From Hemileia vastatrix (lineage: Eukaryota; Basidiomycota; Pucciniomycetes; Pucciniales; Zaghouaniaceae): a DNA stretch of 64,000 bases. The stretch covers positions 5,935,001 through 5,999,000 of the forward strand of contig JASXTE010000007.1 of the NCBI GenBank assembly GCA_030280995.1, in the 5' to 3' direction. The position numbers and the translations under genes were made by a program. Under the pieces are notes generated by a model. The model had not been told where the DNA came from and ran no database searches. It was given only the letters and a program-made list of their open reading frames with translations. Shown in pieces: positions 9,607 to 21,012 of this stretch (position 1 is the first letter of the stretch; each line of letters opens with the position of its first letter).

Positions 9607-10620
9607 AATTTCAGATTGTTATAGTTATAGCTATGTCGAATTTTTTATATTTAAAATATAAATGTATAATAAGATCTTTATTAATCATACTAAGCTTCCC
9701 ATATAGCTCATTTATAACTTTTGAAAAATATTTGATAGGGATATGGATATTATTGTCAAAAATCACATTTTGTATTGAAATAACCATAAATTGATCAAAT
9801 ATACTTTGCATCACAATCTAGCTATTCAATTAGAGCTTTAATATTATATCAGCCTTAAAATATATTTAAAAACAATTTTTGGAAATGATTTGACTGAAAA
9901 ATGGATATTATTTGAAAAAATCACATTTTTAGATTGAAATTCCTCTATATTGATCAATTTTACCTAAAATATCAATCTCAATATCCTATTAAATTTAGCA
10001 GAATTATACTAGCTTTTTAAGATATTGTCAAGACACTTTTTACAAAAGATTTAATGTAGATATGGTAATTCTTTGAGAAAATCCACAATCTGGACTAAAT
10101 TAGAAATATCTTGGTCAATTTAACTTCAAGACTCAATCTGAATAACTAATTAGATTTGGAATTATCATATTCACATCAAAAGAGATTTAAAAGAACAATT
10201 TTGGTCAAAATTTGACAGAGTTATGGCAAATTTGAGAAAAAAAAGTCACATTATGGAGTAACATACATATAGCTTGGTCAATTCTAATTCAAAAATGAAT
10301 TTGAATATTTAATTAGATTTAAAGTAATTAAATTGGCCTAAAAGCTATCATAAACACAGTTTTTGCAAATGATTTTGAAAATATTTGTCAATCATTACAA
10401 ACTTATCATTTTTTATTGGAATAGCTTTAACTTGGTGAAATTAACATGATATTCAATTTTTAATAAATCATTTAATTCAGAATCATTATTTTAACTATCT
10501 TAAGTAGTGAAAGCATTATTCTAGAAAATTATTTGACAAATATGTGGAAATAATTTAAGTATGAGTAGCTCATTTGATCCAAAAATTATTACATTAAGCT
10601 TTGTATATACTTTAGAGAAA
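9262..10620. repeat. Degenerate ~160-bp tandem array
   Basis: The recurring anchor (A/G)ATTTGAta.agATATGg..AT occurs near 9404, 9566, 9722, 9880, 10041, 10207, 10365 and 10526, spacings 156-166. Other parts of the unit (TTGGTCAATTT, TCAATCTGAATA, a CAATTTTTGG end) recur at the same phase. Copies are strongly diverged. No open reading frame of note; the 67-codon minus-strand ORF at 9611-9814 falls inside repeat units. Confidence 0.8.
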
Positions 10621-10925
10621 TGTTCAGGAAAGGATTAAAAAAAGATGGATTTATCATGCCTTGTATTATCATAATCTTTAGTTGAGTAGTGCATCTTTTG
10701 TTTTAAAGTCTGTTTTTCTCAATGGTTTGAGCATCTGGTATGTTTTTGATGGTCATGGGCTCAAGCCCTTTATCAAGCAATATTTTTCATATTGATTCAA
10801 TTCTCTGAAGCATATGATGAATTGCTACTGTGCATTGTTAGACTGGTATTAATCTAGCCAGCCTTTGTATTTTCTTAGATGAATTGCTAAAAATCTTTGT
10901 TTGGTTTTCAATTGATCTATTTTTA
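10621..10925. other. Unassigned spacer with tRNA-like element
   Basis: No gene recognised. It includes an A-box-like CTCAATGGTTTGAGC (10718-10732) and a B-box-like GGCTCAAGCCC (10758-10768), spaced as in tRNA-derived elements, but no full cloverleaf. The copia 5' LTR follows. Confidence 0.45.
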
Positions 10926-11070
10926 TGTGCTTAGGCACCTTATGTACATAGTCATTTGTGATATAGACTGTAGTAGCGGCTTCCCCTGTTCTCCGGTTCT
11001 TTCTGGAGTTCTACAGTCTGACACTGTGCTACAGGTAAGCAATGAAATCGGTTCTTTCCGGAGTTCTACA
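10926..11070 (+). repeat. Copia 5' LTR
   Basis: Begins TGTGCTTAGGCACC and matches 31347-31491. It contains an internal direct duplication of GGTTCTTTC-GGAGTTCTACA about 65 bases apart. The right limit is set at the CA where the two copies diverge and is uncertain by some 20 bases. Both copies are preceded by TTTTA, so the left limit could also move. Confidence 0.7.
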
Positions 11071-11171
11071 GGCTATGGGCTGTATCTGCCGGCACTAAAA
11101 CATTAGCCATAGATAACTCCACTTGCATTAGCAACACTAGGAATGCTTGTAGCTGAAAAAACCCCCAGTGC

Positions 11172-12800
11172 ATGTTTGAAAAAGACTTACCTATCTCATC
11201 TTGCGCCGGTAAAAAAGTTAACCACTCTATCTCTGACTGGGAGTTAAAAAACCTTGGAATAAAGCCTGACCTTAATACCTCTACTCAAAACAAAGGTACA
11301 ACATTCTCTTCTACCTTACGTGCACTCTTCCCAACCCCTGCTCAAACACTCACTCCTAAACTGGGATCTCCACCCTCACCCATTGCACATAAAACCCTCA
11401 GTAGCAAACCCCTCTCTTCCGCCTTACCACTTTCCACTAGCCCATCTCCTCCTCCCCTACCACTTTCAAGCTCAGGTTCTGCACTCGTGAGCTCAGCTCT
11501 ACCCCTCATGAGCTTAGAATCTCAACTTGTGCTTCCCCACTCATGCAACTTAATCCCAAAGTCGCGCGACCTGTTTCCCAAATTGCGCAATCCCCTCCCT
11601 CCTCTATAGAAGGCCTCACTCAAGTAATTGAGAGCCTATCTATTAACCCCACTTCTCACCCTCATCCTGCTCCATATCCCACAACACAAATGAGTGACAA
11701 CAGTAACACAGCACTGGCTGGGAGATCAGTCTCCCCTTTAGACAGACTGATCCCCCCGGTAATTCCCGCTCCTTACCACTACACATGTTGCCACCATTAA
11801 ATAAGCCTCCTATTATCATGATTGAAAGACAACACACCTTACGTAATGTCATTGAATTCACTAAATCAACTTCTAATCTTGATGCAAGTGGATGTAACAA
11901 CTCTGATTGGCATAGTAATGTGCTAGCCCTCATTAAAGATTTTGTTGGCACAAGAGCCTATGATCTAAATGACAGTAATGGACCTGATCAGTTTGAGGAT
12001 AGAGTCACCCACTTGATTCTTGTACACTCCATCTCCCCAAGTTTGCAACATGAAATCTCAACTGATTGGAAGGTGCGTCAAACTTATCTCCATATCAGCA
12101 AAAAATTTACCAGATCCAATCACACCTCTTCAATGACTGAAATTTTCAAATTCCTCAATCAAAAACAAAACTCCATTCACATTGAACAGTGAGTATTTGA
12201 CTGCATTCAACAAATATTTTGAGGCAATCAAATGGCAGGGAATTGTTTTTGATCAGAAAGCCTTTAAAGCTCTCATGTCTAATGTATTACTACTATCAAC
12301 CCTGAAAGACCTTTATGCTGATTTATGTGTTGCTCTGGAAAGCTTCCCTGACTCAAAGTTGGTCACTTATGGAGATTTCTGCCAACTTATGCCAAGTCTA
12401 GTCCGAAATATGGTTGATTGAAAAGGAATTTCATCTCCACCTACTGCGTCCTTATCCATCTAACCTTCCCTTCATGCCACCACTCAACCTCAGAGACAAA
12501 CAAATTCTTACAGGCCTCCTGGTGCACATCAAAATTTTTGTGAATTCCATTCCACTGCTCATGATGTGGCTCATTGTCCTTATAGCCCTCATTCTGCAAA
12601 TTTCTCACCCAAGTTATACATCATGCCTAAAAATGCAAATGATTATGCTTCTGATCCTAATGGAAGAAACAAAAAAGTCTATATTCCTTTCAAGCGCCCT
12701 TAACATGGTCCCATTTGTGCTAGAGATGTTCAAATTGAGGCTAATGAAATCACTATCTTTGAAAAAAATTTTAAGGCACTATATTTAATGGTTGAACATA
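11172..12800 (+). pseudogene. Copia Gag
   Basis: Open pieces in shifting frames. 11172-11609 is a Ser/Pro-rich head. 11543-11800 continues it in another frame. 11785-12192 has the NSDWHSNVLALIKDFVG type of sequence found in copia Gag. 12182-12421 contains the continuation EYLTAFNKYFEAIKW. A zinc-knuckle-like CEFHSTAHDVAHC lies near 12538-12576. At least three frameshifts separate them. The 124-codon frame at 12414-12788 is a shadow of the true frame. Confidence 0.7.
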
Positions 12801-12839
12801 TTGATCTGAATAGTGCTGAATGGTCTCCTGAGGCAATTG

Positions 12840-13412
12840 CTGACAACTATGCTATCTTGGACAGTGGAGAAACTCATCATGTCACTGGAAATGTGAGCCT
12901 TCTAACCAACTTCAGACTTCTTAAAAAATAAATTCCAGTCAAAGTGGCCACTAAAAGTCCTTCTTCATTCATCACTGGTATAGGAGGTTTAAAAATTAAA
13001 GGGGATGGTAAAATAGTCACTATTACCAATGTCTTCTATTGTCCAGATGTTAGGACTACTCTAATTTCTTTATTTGACTTAGTGAACTGTGGTTTCTGTT
13101 TTGGTTTATGTTCTGAAAGTAAAAATTTGGGGATTTATCTGAAAGAGGATTTGATTATGACTGGCTGGGTAGAGAATACCAAAAGACAATGGGTCTTGGA
13201 TGTAATTAGCATTAGTACCTGCAATCCAAATGATGTTCACACTTATTGCTACTCCTTCCACCCTATGCTACTCCGCACTGTTAAAAAGAATCATCATATC
13301 AACCGTCCACCTGCAGCCAAAGGTTCCCTAATAGACTGGCATAGAAGACTAGGACATATCAGTGTCAACACCATCAGAAAAATAATCAATTCTAGAATGG
13401 GCACTGGATTAC
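12840..13412 (+). pseudogene. Copia protease and integrase N-terminus
   Basis: Retropepsin motif AILDSGETHHVTG near 12852, one stop (TAA near 12928), then an open stretch from 12944 with NVFYCPDVRTTLISL and the GAG-pre-integrase signature DWHRRLGHISV. Coding similarity ends at GTGL at 13412, exactly where the Gyp-B1 LTR begins. The continuation is at 28799. Confidence 0.82.
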
Positions 13413-14561
13413 TGTCAGTGTATCTAGTATATAAGTATGATTTAATAGTATTTATTAATGGTCCTAATAATTATTTATAAATGATTTAGTTATTAATCCT
13501 CAGGGGAGACTAATAAAATAGTTATACTCAAATAAAACTCACAATACTTGGATTAAATGCGTGTTAGTGGTGGAAAATAGATAAATAGAATATAGTTATA
13601 GCTTATATAATTATAATATCAATTTATAAAGGCTTTATAATATATTTCTGAATGATAATAATTGTGTTTAAGTGTTTAATTTAATTTTAGTAAGTAATTG
13701 ATGATCAATAACCCGTCAAATCCCTCCTTATACCAAAATCCACTGGAGTGCACAGACCTTCAATCCCCAACAATTTCAGCACTGTGAGGGCCCATCACCT
13801 CCCCATGGCGTCCACTTCAAGAAGATTCAACACGCAGACCTCCAGTAAGGATCCTCCATCACAATAAATGATAACACAGACCCATACCATAAATAGAAAA
13901 TCCAGATAAAAGCGGATACCATAAAGAAAAAGGTAAAATAACTAATCCAAAAGAATAAAATGAAGTGCAAAGCATATATAGGAAGCAAATTAAATTTTAA
14001 AGCCCCCAATAACATTGCCAAGCATCTATATTAACCCAGCAATGACCTCCCAACCCATAAATCCATGAATATCCATCCAAGGAAACAGATTAAGTTGTCC
14101 AAACTGAGTACATGTGCCTGAAATAGATGGATATGCTTCTGTAGGCATTGTGAATCCACTAAATATGTTCATGTGACCTAAAATAAGCAGAAAAACAAAG
14201 TTTATAGGCTATTAAGAGGCAAAAACCCACTTACAGACCTAAATATACATAATATACTGGATATTTCACTGAATATGAGATTTATTTATACATATAAGCT
14301 TATTTATGTCAATAATTACTTAATATCACTTAAGATAAGTATATTATGACTCCATTAACTTCTTAATAATAATTATGAGGCTATAGATAAGCTTTTAAAA
14401 CTACTATAAGTCATATAATAGTGTAATAATTATATATATGTGTATTATAAACATATATATAAGTATTTTAACCTTACTTTTAAGATATAAACTTAATGTA
14501 TTTAAGGTTATCTTATTTTAAACATAAGAATTACTCAGACCTGGAGATACCTTGGCTGACA
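13413..14561 (-). repeat. Gyp-B1 3' LTR
   Basis: On the minus strand it begins TGTCAGCCAAGGTATCTCC and ends at the TGACA complement at 13413. It matches 27619-28793 and the four plus-strand Gyp-B LTRs. It is followed (14562 onward) by the complement of GGGTGAGGGAG, the polypurine tract. Confidence 0.93.
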
Positions 14562-14674
14562 CTCCCTCACCCAAAAAAAACAATTAAAAAAATGTTAAGA
14601 CACTTTAATTAAAAGTAAGGAGTGAATAGAAAAATTACTTAATTTTCTATAATACATATACTGAATAAACAGTA

Positions 14675-16210
14675 TTATTTTGATTTAAATTTTTTCAAGA
14701 GATTTTTAAGATCAGTGATTTCATTTTCTGGAATCCACTGGTCATATTCACTTGATTTATTTTTAAATCTTAATAGATACTCAACTCCCTTTTCTTTAGT
14801 AAGGTGTCTCTTTTTAAGTATCTTTTAAATTTCTGCCTTTTCAACTATTTCTTCAGGTTGCTGTTTATGCCTTCCTGATCTTCTTGGAAATAGAGAAGTA
14901 TAATTAGAATGGTATGGTTTTATAAGAGAAATACAAAATACTGGATGTTTTCTATCATATGGTGCATATGGAATAACTTCAACAGCATTGTTACCAACCA
15001 TCTTTTTAACTACAAATGGTCCAATGAATGGATCCTTCAATTTAAAATTACCATTTAAATTGAAATGTAGTGTAGAAATAAGGACTTCATCACCCTCTTT
15101 GAACATTTGTTCTTTATGGGCTTTATCCCATATTTTCTTCTCATACTCAAACACCTTATTTATACATTCTTGAGCATGTTTTCTGCATCATTCTTGCATC
15201 TGAAGAAAGGACTTAGTACCTGGATGGATATCCAATCTAGGTAATTTATTAAGAGTTTTAGCAGAGATATTAGGTACATAACCCAACCATAACTCAAATG
15301 GCTTTTTGCGAGTGAAAGAATGTACTGTACCATTGTATGCAAATTTTAAACCTGGGATAAGGGTTACCCAATCATGCATGAATTTGTCATTGTCTTTAAA
15401 GTTAAGAAAAAAAGCACAATATCTTCTTATCATATCTTCTAAAGTTTGTATCATTTTTTCTGCTAGCCCATCAGTTTGTGGATGGTGTGCTTCAGAAAGT
15501 TTTAATTGACACCCTGAAACATCCTTAAGTGATGTCCAGAACTCAGAAGTAAATTTATGATCTCTATCTGAGACTATTGTTTTGGGAAAGCTGCTATATT
15601 TAACATTTGTGTCCATCATAAAAAAGCTAAGTCCTTTGCAGAAACCTCTTTGTGGTTAGGAATAAATTTACACATCTTTTTAAATCTTTCTACAATTACC
15701 CAGCAGGAGTTATAACTCTTATACCCTGCTATTGGCAAACCTGTTACAAAGTCCATGGAGTTTTTGGTTGCTTAATTTGTTGTAATAAACCAGCACTTTT
15801 GCCTGTTAATCTTTTAGATTTTTGACAAGAATCACACGTCTCAACATATATTTGAACATCCTAAGACATGTTAATCCACAAAGCTGTGTTTTTTACTCTG
15901 GTTAATGTTTGATGGTAGTCAAAATGACCTGCTAAGATATCATCATGACATATACTTAACATAAACTCTTTCATTGAAGGGGAAATTACAATAACATCAC
16001 TTAACTTTTCCTGTAATATATAAAACCATCCTCAATGGAAAATTTTCCTTTTTCTAATGCCTCTTTATACTTATTTGTTAATGTTTTTATTAAAAAATTC
16101 ATTGAAGAACTAGATGGATCATTTAATATTGTAGTGAGTTTACTCAAGTCAGGATCTGAAGCATACATGTCAAGAATTGATTGCATAAATTCATCCTCAA
16201 GATCTACCAT
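14675..16210 (-). pseudogene. Gyp-B1 integrase with chromodomain
   Basis: Pieces in order on the minus strand. 16001-16210 holds the leader region before the zinc domain. 15640-16000 holds a zinc domain with stops. 15188-15619 holds the core, with SDRDHKF (usual SDRDPKF) and DGLAEKMIQTL. 14825-15154 holds the GPFVVKKM tail. The chromodomain-like EYLLRFKNKSSEYDQWIPE (14675-14822) follows an in-frame TAA. The AT-hook of Gyp-A is replaced by RRSGRHKQ. Confidence 0.85.
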
Positions 16211-17019
16211 ATAAATGCCATAAATGTTAATAATCTCTGACTCAGGAACACAAGCTGGATTATCATCATTATTAGGCAGGGGTACTCTAGATAAAAATCT
16301 ACATTAGAGTGTAATGTTCCTGCTCTATTTGTAATAGTCATCCGTCCTCTGTATTCTTGTACAGCTAATTGCCATCTAAACATGTGTCTATTAGGAGTTT
16401 TCATGTTTAAGAGTGACTTAAATGCACTACATTCAGTTATTAACTCAAATTTTTAGTCTTAAAGGTAATAATGTAGCTTCTCAAGAGCCCATACTACTGC
16501 CAAAAATTCAAGTTGAGTAGCACCATATTTCAATTCACTACTTCTTAGAGTACGTGAAATATAGCAAATTACTACTTCTGACATTTTTTCTTCAATAAGT
16601 TGTTTTTGATGCTAAGAAGCACCCAGACAAATAATAATTTTATCTGTATACAATACAAAAGGAATTTGGAAATCTGGTAATCCCAAGATAGGAGCTGTAA
16701 TCAAACATTCTTTCAACTTATCAAAAGCCTGTTGTCTTTCATTATTCCAAAGTAAAGCTTCTGATTTCTTTATCAGTGTGGTCAATGGTGCAGCAATTAA
16801 TTGTTAGTTTTTTATAAATTGTCTATAATAACCACACATACCAAGAAAAGATTGTACATCCTTTAAATTTTGAGGAATGCCAATATTCTTGATTGCAGCC
16901 ACCTTATTTTGGTCTACACATATTTGTAAGCCAGATACAATATGACCAAGCACTTTTAAAGACTCAAACCCAAATTTACATTTTTTTAATGCAAGGGTAA
17001 TTTTTATTTCATCCATTTT
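16211..17019 (-). pseudogene. Gyp-B1 RNase H and RT thumb
   Basis: 16804-17016 encodes KCKFGFESLKVLGHIVSG and CGYYRQFIKN of the RT thumb. 16404-16800 contains RNase H sequence with several stops. 16204-16404 carries the NRHMFRWQLAVQEYRGRMTI tail. Frames change repeatedly, so the segment is dead. Confidence 0.83.
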
Positions 17020-18285
17020 TTAAAATACCTTCTTTAAATAGATTAAGTGATCATCATATGTCTTAAAGAACACTATGATGTCATCAATGTATACCATTAA
17101 CCATCTCTCAATCATTTCATTATGGAATTTTATATCCATTAACTTCTGAAATACGGATGGAGAATTTTTTGGTCCAAATCGCATCCTGACATATTTATAA
17201 ATTCCCATGTGTGTTGATATTAACAAAAAGTTCTGTGAATAATTTTTAACAGGAATTTGATGGTACCCTTTATTTCCATCTAGGCAACTTATATATTTAG
17301 CACCTTTAAGGGTAGAATGTATAGAGGCAATCCTTGGAAAGGGATAAATATCATCTACTGTAAATGTATTTAAAGCCCTATAATCACCGCACAGTCTTGC
17401 TTTATCTTGTTCATAAGAAATTAGCACTGGTGATTTTACAAAATATTTTGGTGTAATTTCAAACTTCTCAAGAATTTTTATTTTTAATAACATCTTACTA
17501 TTATCCTCTATGTCTTTCCTCTTCATTAGTGAAGCAGGGTATGGTTTCTTTTTAAGACTAGCAGGAATATTATCCATATCACAGGTTAAACTAATTTTCA
17601 TCTCATGATCTTTTACAAGGCCAAGTTCATTTGTACCATGTGCAAAAGCCATTGGAAATGCTTTAATTAAGTCCAAAATATTATTTTTCTCAGCTTCACT
17701 TATCTGAGTGCCAAATGATGCTTTAGAAATTTCTTTTTCCAGAAGTTCCATCTCATTGGATTCTCTTCCTTTGCACGGAATATTTGTTACTGACTCAATT
17801 TGTAAGACTGTGTTAAAAGAATTTATTTTAAATTTCATTTTACCATTCATGCCAATTGTAAAATTATTATTAGCAGGGTACAATTTCACACCAAATTTAG
17901 TCAGAATATAATTTCCAATGATAAAACAGTTACTACAGTTAGTATTATCCATTACTACAAAGTCACAAGTTACTCTTACATAACCATGTTGATGTTTAAA
18001 GAAAACAGCAGCTTTGTATCTAGCAATGGGGTGTAGTACTGATACAAAACCTCTCCAATTTTTGCTTTGAAGGGGTTCAAGCTTAGACTTATATTCACTA
18101 TCAATTTTTTGTAATGTATTAGTAGAAACAACAGAACCAGCAGCTCCTGTGTTCAATACTATATTAACATTTTCACCAGAAATGATAGCTGGAACCGTGA
18201 TAGGTGTCATTCTTAAGTTATCAGCTTGTTGATCTTTAATGATTTCAGCATCCTCAAAATTCATTAAAGATTCATTTGAGTCCAT
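17020..18285 (-). CDS. Gyp-B1 protease-RT open frame (421 aa)
   Basis: One uninterrupted frame spanning protease and RT, which shows that the family fuses protease to pol without a programmed shift. The protease active site reads LNTGAAGS where LDTGA or LDSGA is expected, so the catalytic Asp is replaced by Asn. RT motifs are YRALNTFTVDDIYPFPR, CLDGNKGYHQ and catalytic YIDD. The frame breaks just after FFKTYDDHLIY. The apparent start Met is internal to the polyprotein. Confidence 0.87.
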   Translation of the reverse strand: MDSNESLMNFEDAEIIKDQQADNLRMTPITVPAIISGENVNIVLNTGAAGSVVSTNTLQKIDSEYKSKLEPLQSKNWRGFVSVLHPIARYKAAVFFKHQHGYVRVTCDFVVMDNTNCSNCFIIGNYILTKFGVKLYPANNNFTIGMNGKMKFKINSFNTVLQIESVTNIPCKGRESNEMELLEKEISKASFGTQISEAEKNNILDLIKAFPMAFAHGTNELGLVKDHEMKISLTCDMDNIPASLKKKPYPASLMKRKDIEDNSKMLLKIKILEKFEITPKYFVKSPVLISYEQDKARLCGDYRALNTFTVDDIYPFPRIASIHSTLKGAKYISCLDGNKGYHQIPVKNYSQNFLLISTHMGIYKYVRMRFGPKNSPSVFQKLMDIKFHNEMIERWLMVYIDDIIVFFKTYDDHLIYLKKVF

Positions 18286-19309
18286 ACTTAATATTGGTTT
18301 TTAAAAGATGAACAAATCATCTTCCAACATACAGACTTCATTTTCATCACTATATGAGATATCACTGTCATAATCACTTGAATCGTTACTTTTTTCTGTG
18401 TCTTTTCAGACTCATGTTGATTTTCAACAATATTTATGTTTTCCTCACATTTGTGACCTTTAACCCAAGGCTTATTGCACTTATAACAAGTATTAGTTTC
18501 ATACTTTAGTTACTACTGGTGCAGTAGGTTTTTTCTGCTTCTCCTGAAGTGGTTTTAAATTCTGATTTTTACAGGTTCAATATTTTTTTATAAGTGGAAT
18601 ACCTTGCTTCATACTTATGGTTTAACAATATCTCATTAAAAATATTAATAAAGTCAGAATATTCAGTAACATTAATTGTTCTAGCTACAACAATGTCTCT
18701 AACAGATATAGGTAATTTATATATTATCTTATCTTTCCATAAGTTAAAATCCATGTTAGGCTCAATGGCTTTTAATATTTTATTTAAGATCATTAAAAAT
18801 ACCATATGTTTGTCACCATTCAATGAATTATACCTAGTTTTCTCATATAATCTCTGCTGATTGAGTCTGAATTTAGAACCTCCAAATTGTTTTTCAATTA
18901 TTTGTTTCCATTCAGCCCAAGAGTAATATTTAACCTCATTCAAAACAGCTTCAAACAATAATAAAGCAACATCATTAAATAAAGAGATCAATTTTGATGT
19001 TATTTCTTTATCTGGTAACTTATATGAGAATTATAAGTTTTCAATTCTTTGGATAAAATGTTGCCAATCAGATCTGGCTTCCCCATCATAAGTTGGGTAC
19101 TGATCTATCTTAAGCCAGTTCTTCTGATTGGATTTTATTTCACTAATCTTATGTAAATTCAATAACTCATTTACTCTTGATAAATGGTCTTGTATTTCAT
19201 CCTGTACGGATTTGTGACTTAAATTTTCAGATTTGACACTACCACCAGATGGTTTAAGTTGTCATGGTATAGGGAAGGAATGAGATTCACTTTTGCCAAT
19301 GAAAGGATT
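18286..19309 (-). pseudogene. Gyp-B1 Gag capsid and nucleocapsid
   Basis: 18569-18991 is an open capsid piece (WKQIIEKQFGGSKFRLNQQR). The zinc knuckle region near 18440-18500 (KCNKPWVKGHKC) is out of frame. 18992-19309 contains NWLKIDQYPTYDGEA with a stop. At 19309/25912 the gag frame is interrupted by the Harbinger-like element; the upstream part continues from 25909. Confidence 0.82.
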
Positions 19310-19312
19310 ATT

Positions 19313-19510
19313 AGGGGGTATCAATGTTGACCGATCCGCAATTAAATTAATTGCGGAAAATAATCTGCATACCTCAATTATCTTCCGCAATTATTTTTGC
19401 TAATAATTGGGTTATTAGACACTTTGCGTGTCAATTTTCACCTCTTATCCGACATTTTTTTACTCAATTTTCCATAACCACATCTTGGACAACTTTCTGG
19501 ATATCCCAGC
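19313..19510. repeat. Harbinger-like left terminal inverted repeat
   Basis: Pairs with about 25680-25908. Shared blocks include the outer AGGGGGTATCAATGTT, the ATTAAATTAATTGCGGA palindrome, AATTATTTTTGCTAATAATT and CATAACCACATCTTGGACAA. Identity is high but with small indels. The right copy carries extra tandem duplications of its CACATGTTG/CACATCTTGG segment. Confidence 0.85.
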
Positions 19511-19663
19511 CTTCTACCTTGCTGCGCACTTCCATTCTCATCCCATCCTGTTCATTCTATCCGCTCAGAATTTCTCCCCATTTCATCTATTTGATTCTTC
19601 TCCTTTTCATCTCGCTATCTCATCTGCTTGTTTCTGCTCCTTTTCATCTTCATTTATAATAAC

Positions 19664-21012
19664 ATGCCTCGTCATCCTAGATCTTCTCAAAGGCAGCCAT
19701 CACCCAGTTGTTCTTCAATTCCCACTACTTCCTCTTTCCCCCGCTCAGCTGAGAAATCAAAGACCGTTCAATTAAAAAAAGATGAACATCTCATTCTTAT
19801 CAACTGGCTGAAAACCAAATCTAACTATGATTCTTGTTTTGGTACTGAGTATGCCACTAAAGTAGGACGGCCCCCCGCATCAAAAGTTAATGGCTATCTT
19901 CTAATGGCAAATGAATTACACAATAAGACCAAGGGAAGGATTGATCTTTTGCCTAAACATATGTCTGAACGCTTCAAGCATTACCGAGCAAAATACAAGA
20001 AGGCAAAGGCTCTTTCATCTTCCACTGTTTTTGGGATTACCGACAATGATATAACTAAGGGCATAAAATCCATTGACGATAAACTTAATTCTTTATGTCC
20101 TTACTTTAAAGAGATGGATGCAATTTTTGGAGAGCGAGCTGATGTTAATCCTGTAAACATGTTGGATGGAGAAGATCCTATCTCCAAACATGATGTCGAA
20201 GCAAATCTTTTCCCATCCTCTTCCTCCACTCAAGCCTCCCCTCATTTGAATGAGACATATCTAGATAGCTTTTCTGTAGATCCTATAGGTGATTTAACCC
20301 AACCAAATCTAACTCAGGTCTGTTTCTTTTTTCTTTTATCTTATCAATTCTATTTTTTATTTACTTATCTTTTTCTTATTTCTTAAAAGGCTGATGAACA
20401 AACCCAGGATCCTCAATCAACTGAGTCTGAAGCTAGTGACAATGATGAGGAGGAAAATGCTATGTTGAACAAAAAGAGAAGGGCCTCAACTAGTCAAATT
20501 TCCTCTCCCAAAGAAGACGAAAAAGTGATACTTCATCACAAACACCTTTTTCTTTGATGGAACAGTTTTTAGAGAAACGTGATGCTGGTAAGTGATATCA
20601 TACCTCTTATTACTTTACTCTGCTTTTCTTCTACTTTATGTTAATTTTTATTCTCACTCTAGAACAAGTGGAAATTGCTAAAGAGACTCTAAGCTTTGAA
20701 AAGAAGAAATACAAGCTCTCTTTAAGGAGGGATGACAGAGTACAAGATTTGGAAGAGAGGAAGTACAACCTCTCCTTACAGAAGGATGATCGGGTCCAAG
20801 ATTTGGAGGAGAAGAAGTTCGAGTTAACTCTTAGTATTGAAAAATCCATAAAAGAGGAAAAAACACTTGAGCATCAAAACTTAATGGTACAGATGAAGTA
20901 TAAGCATGATCTTCAAGAAAGTTCTAAAAAGAAAGATTTCTTGATCGAATGCATTAAAGCAAAAAAATCTGTTGAAGAAATAGAACAATTAATGAAATTT
21001 TTTGTTGACTAG
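19664..21012 (+). CDS. Harbinger partner protein (SANT-like, coiled coil), frameshifted
   Basis: Three exons: 19664-20317, 20390-20587 and 20663-21012. Intron 1 is 20318-20389 (GTCTGT...AAAAG). Intron 2 is 20588-20662 (GTAAGT...TCTAG). Exon 1 has a Ser/Pro-rich head and a helical DNA-binding-like region (DEHLILINWLKTKSNYDSCFG), reminiscent of the Myb/SANT-type second protein that PIF/Harbinger elements need with the transposase. Exon 3 is a charged coiled coil with a tandem ~20-residue repeat (RDDRVQDLEERKYNLSL). Exon 2 switches frame near 20508-20515: one missing A in CCCAAAGAAGACG explains it, in a stretch that looks like a basic nuclear localisation signal. Assignment as DNA-binding partner is inference. 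Confidence 0.68.

Noticed and set aside
9611..9814. Minus-strand 67-codon ORF
   Set aside because: Lies across diverged 160-bp repeat units; the units around it are not open.
12414..12788. 124-codon Leu/Ile-rich ORF in copia
   Set aside because: Out-of-frame shadow; the true frame gives the knuckle CEFHSTAHDVAHC and the text leading to protease.
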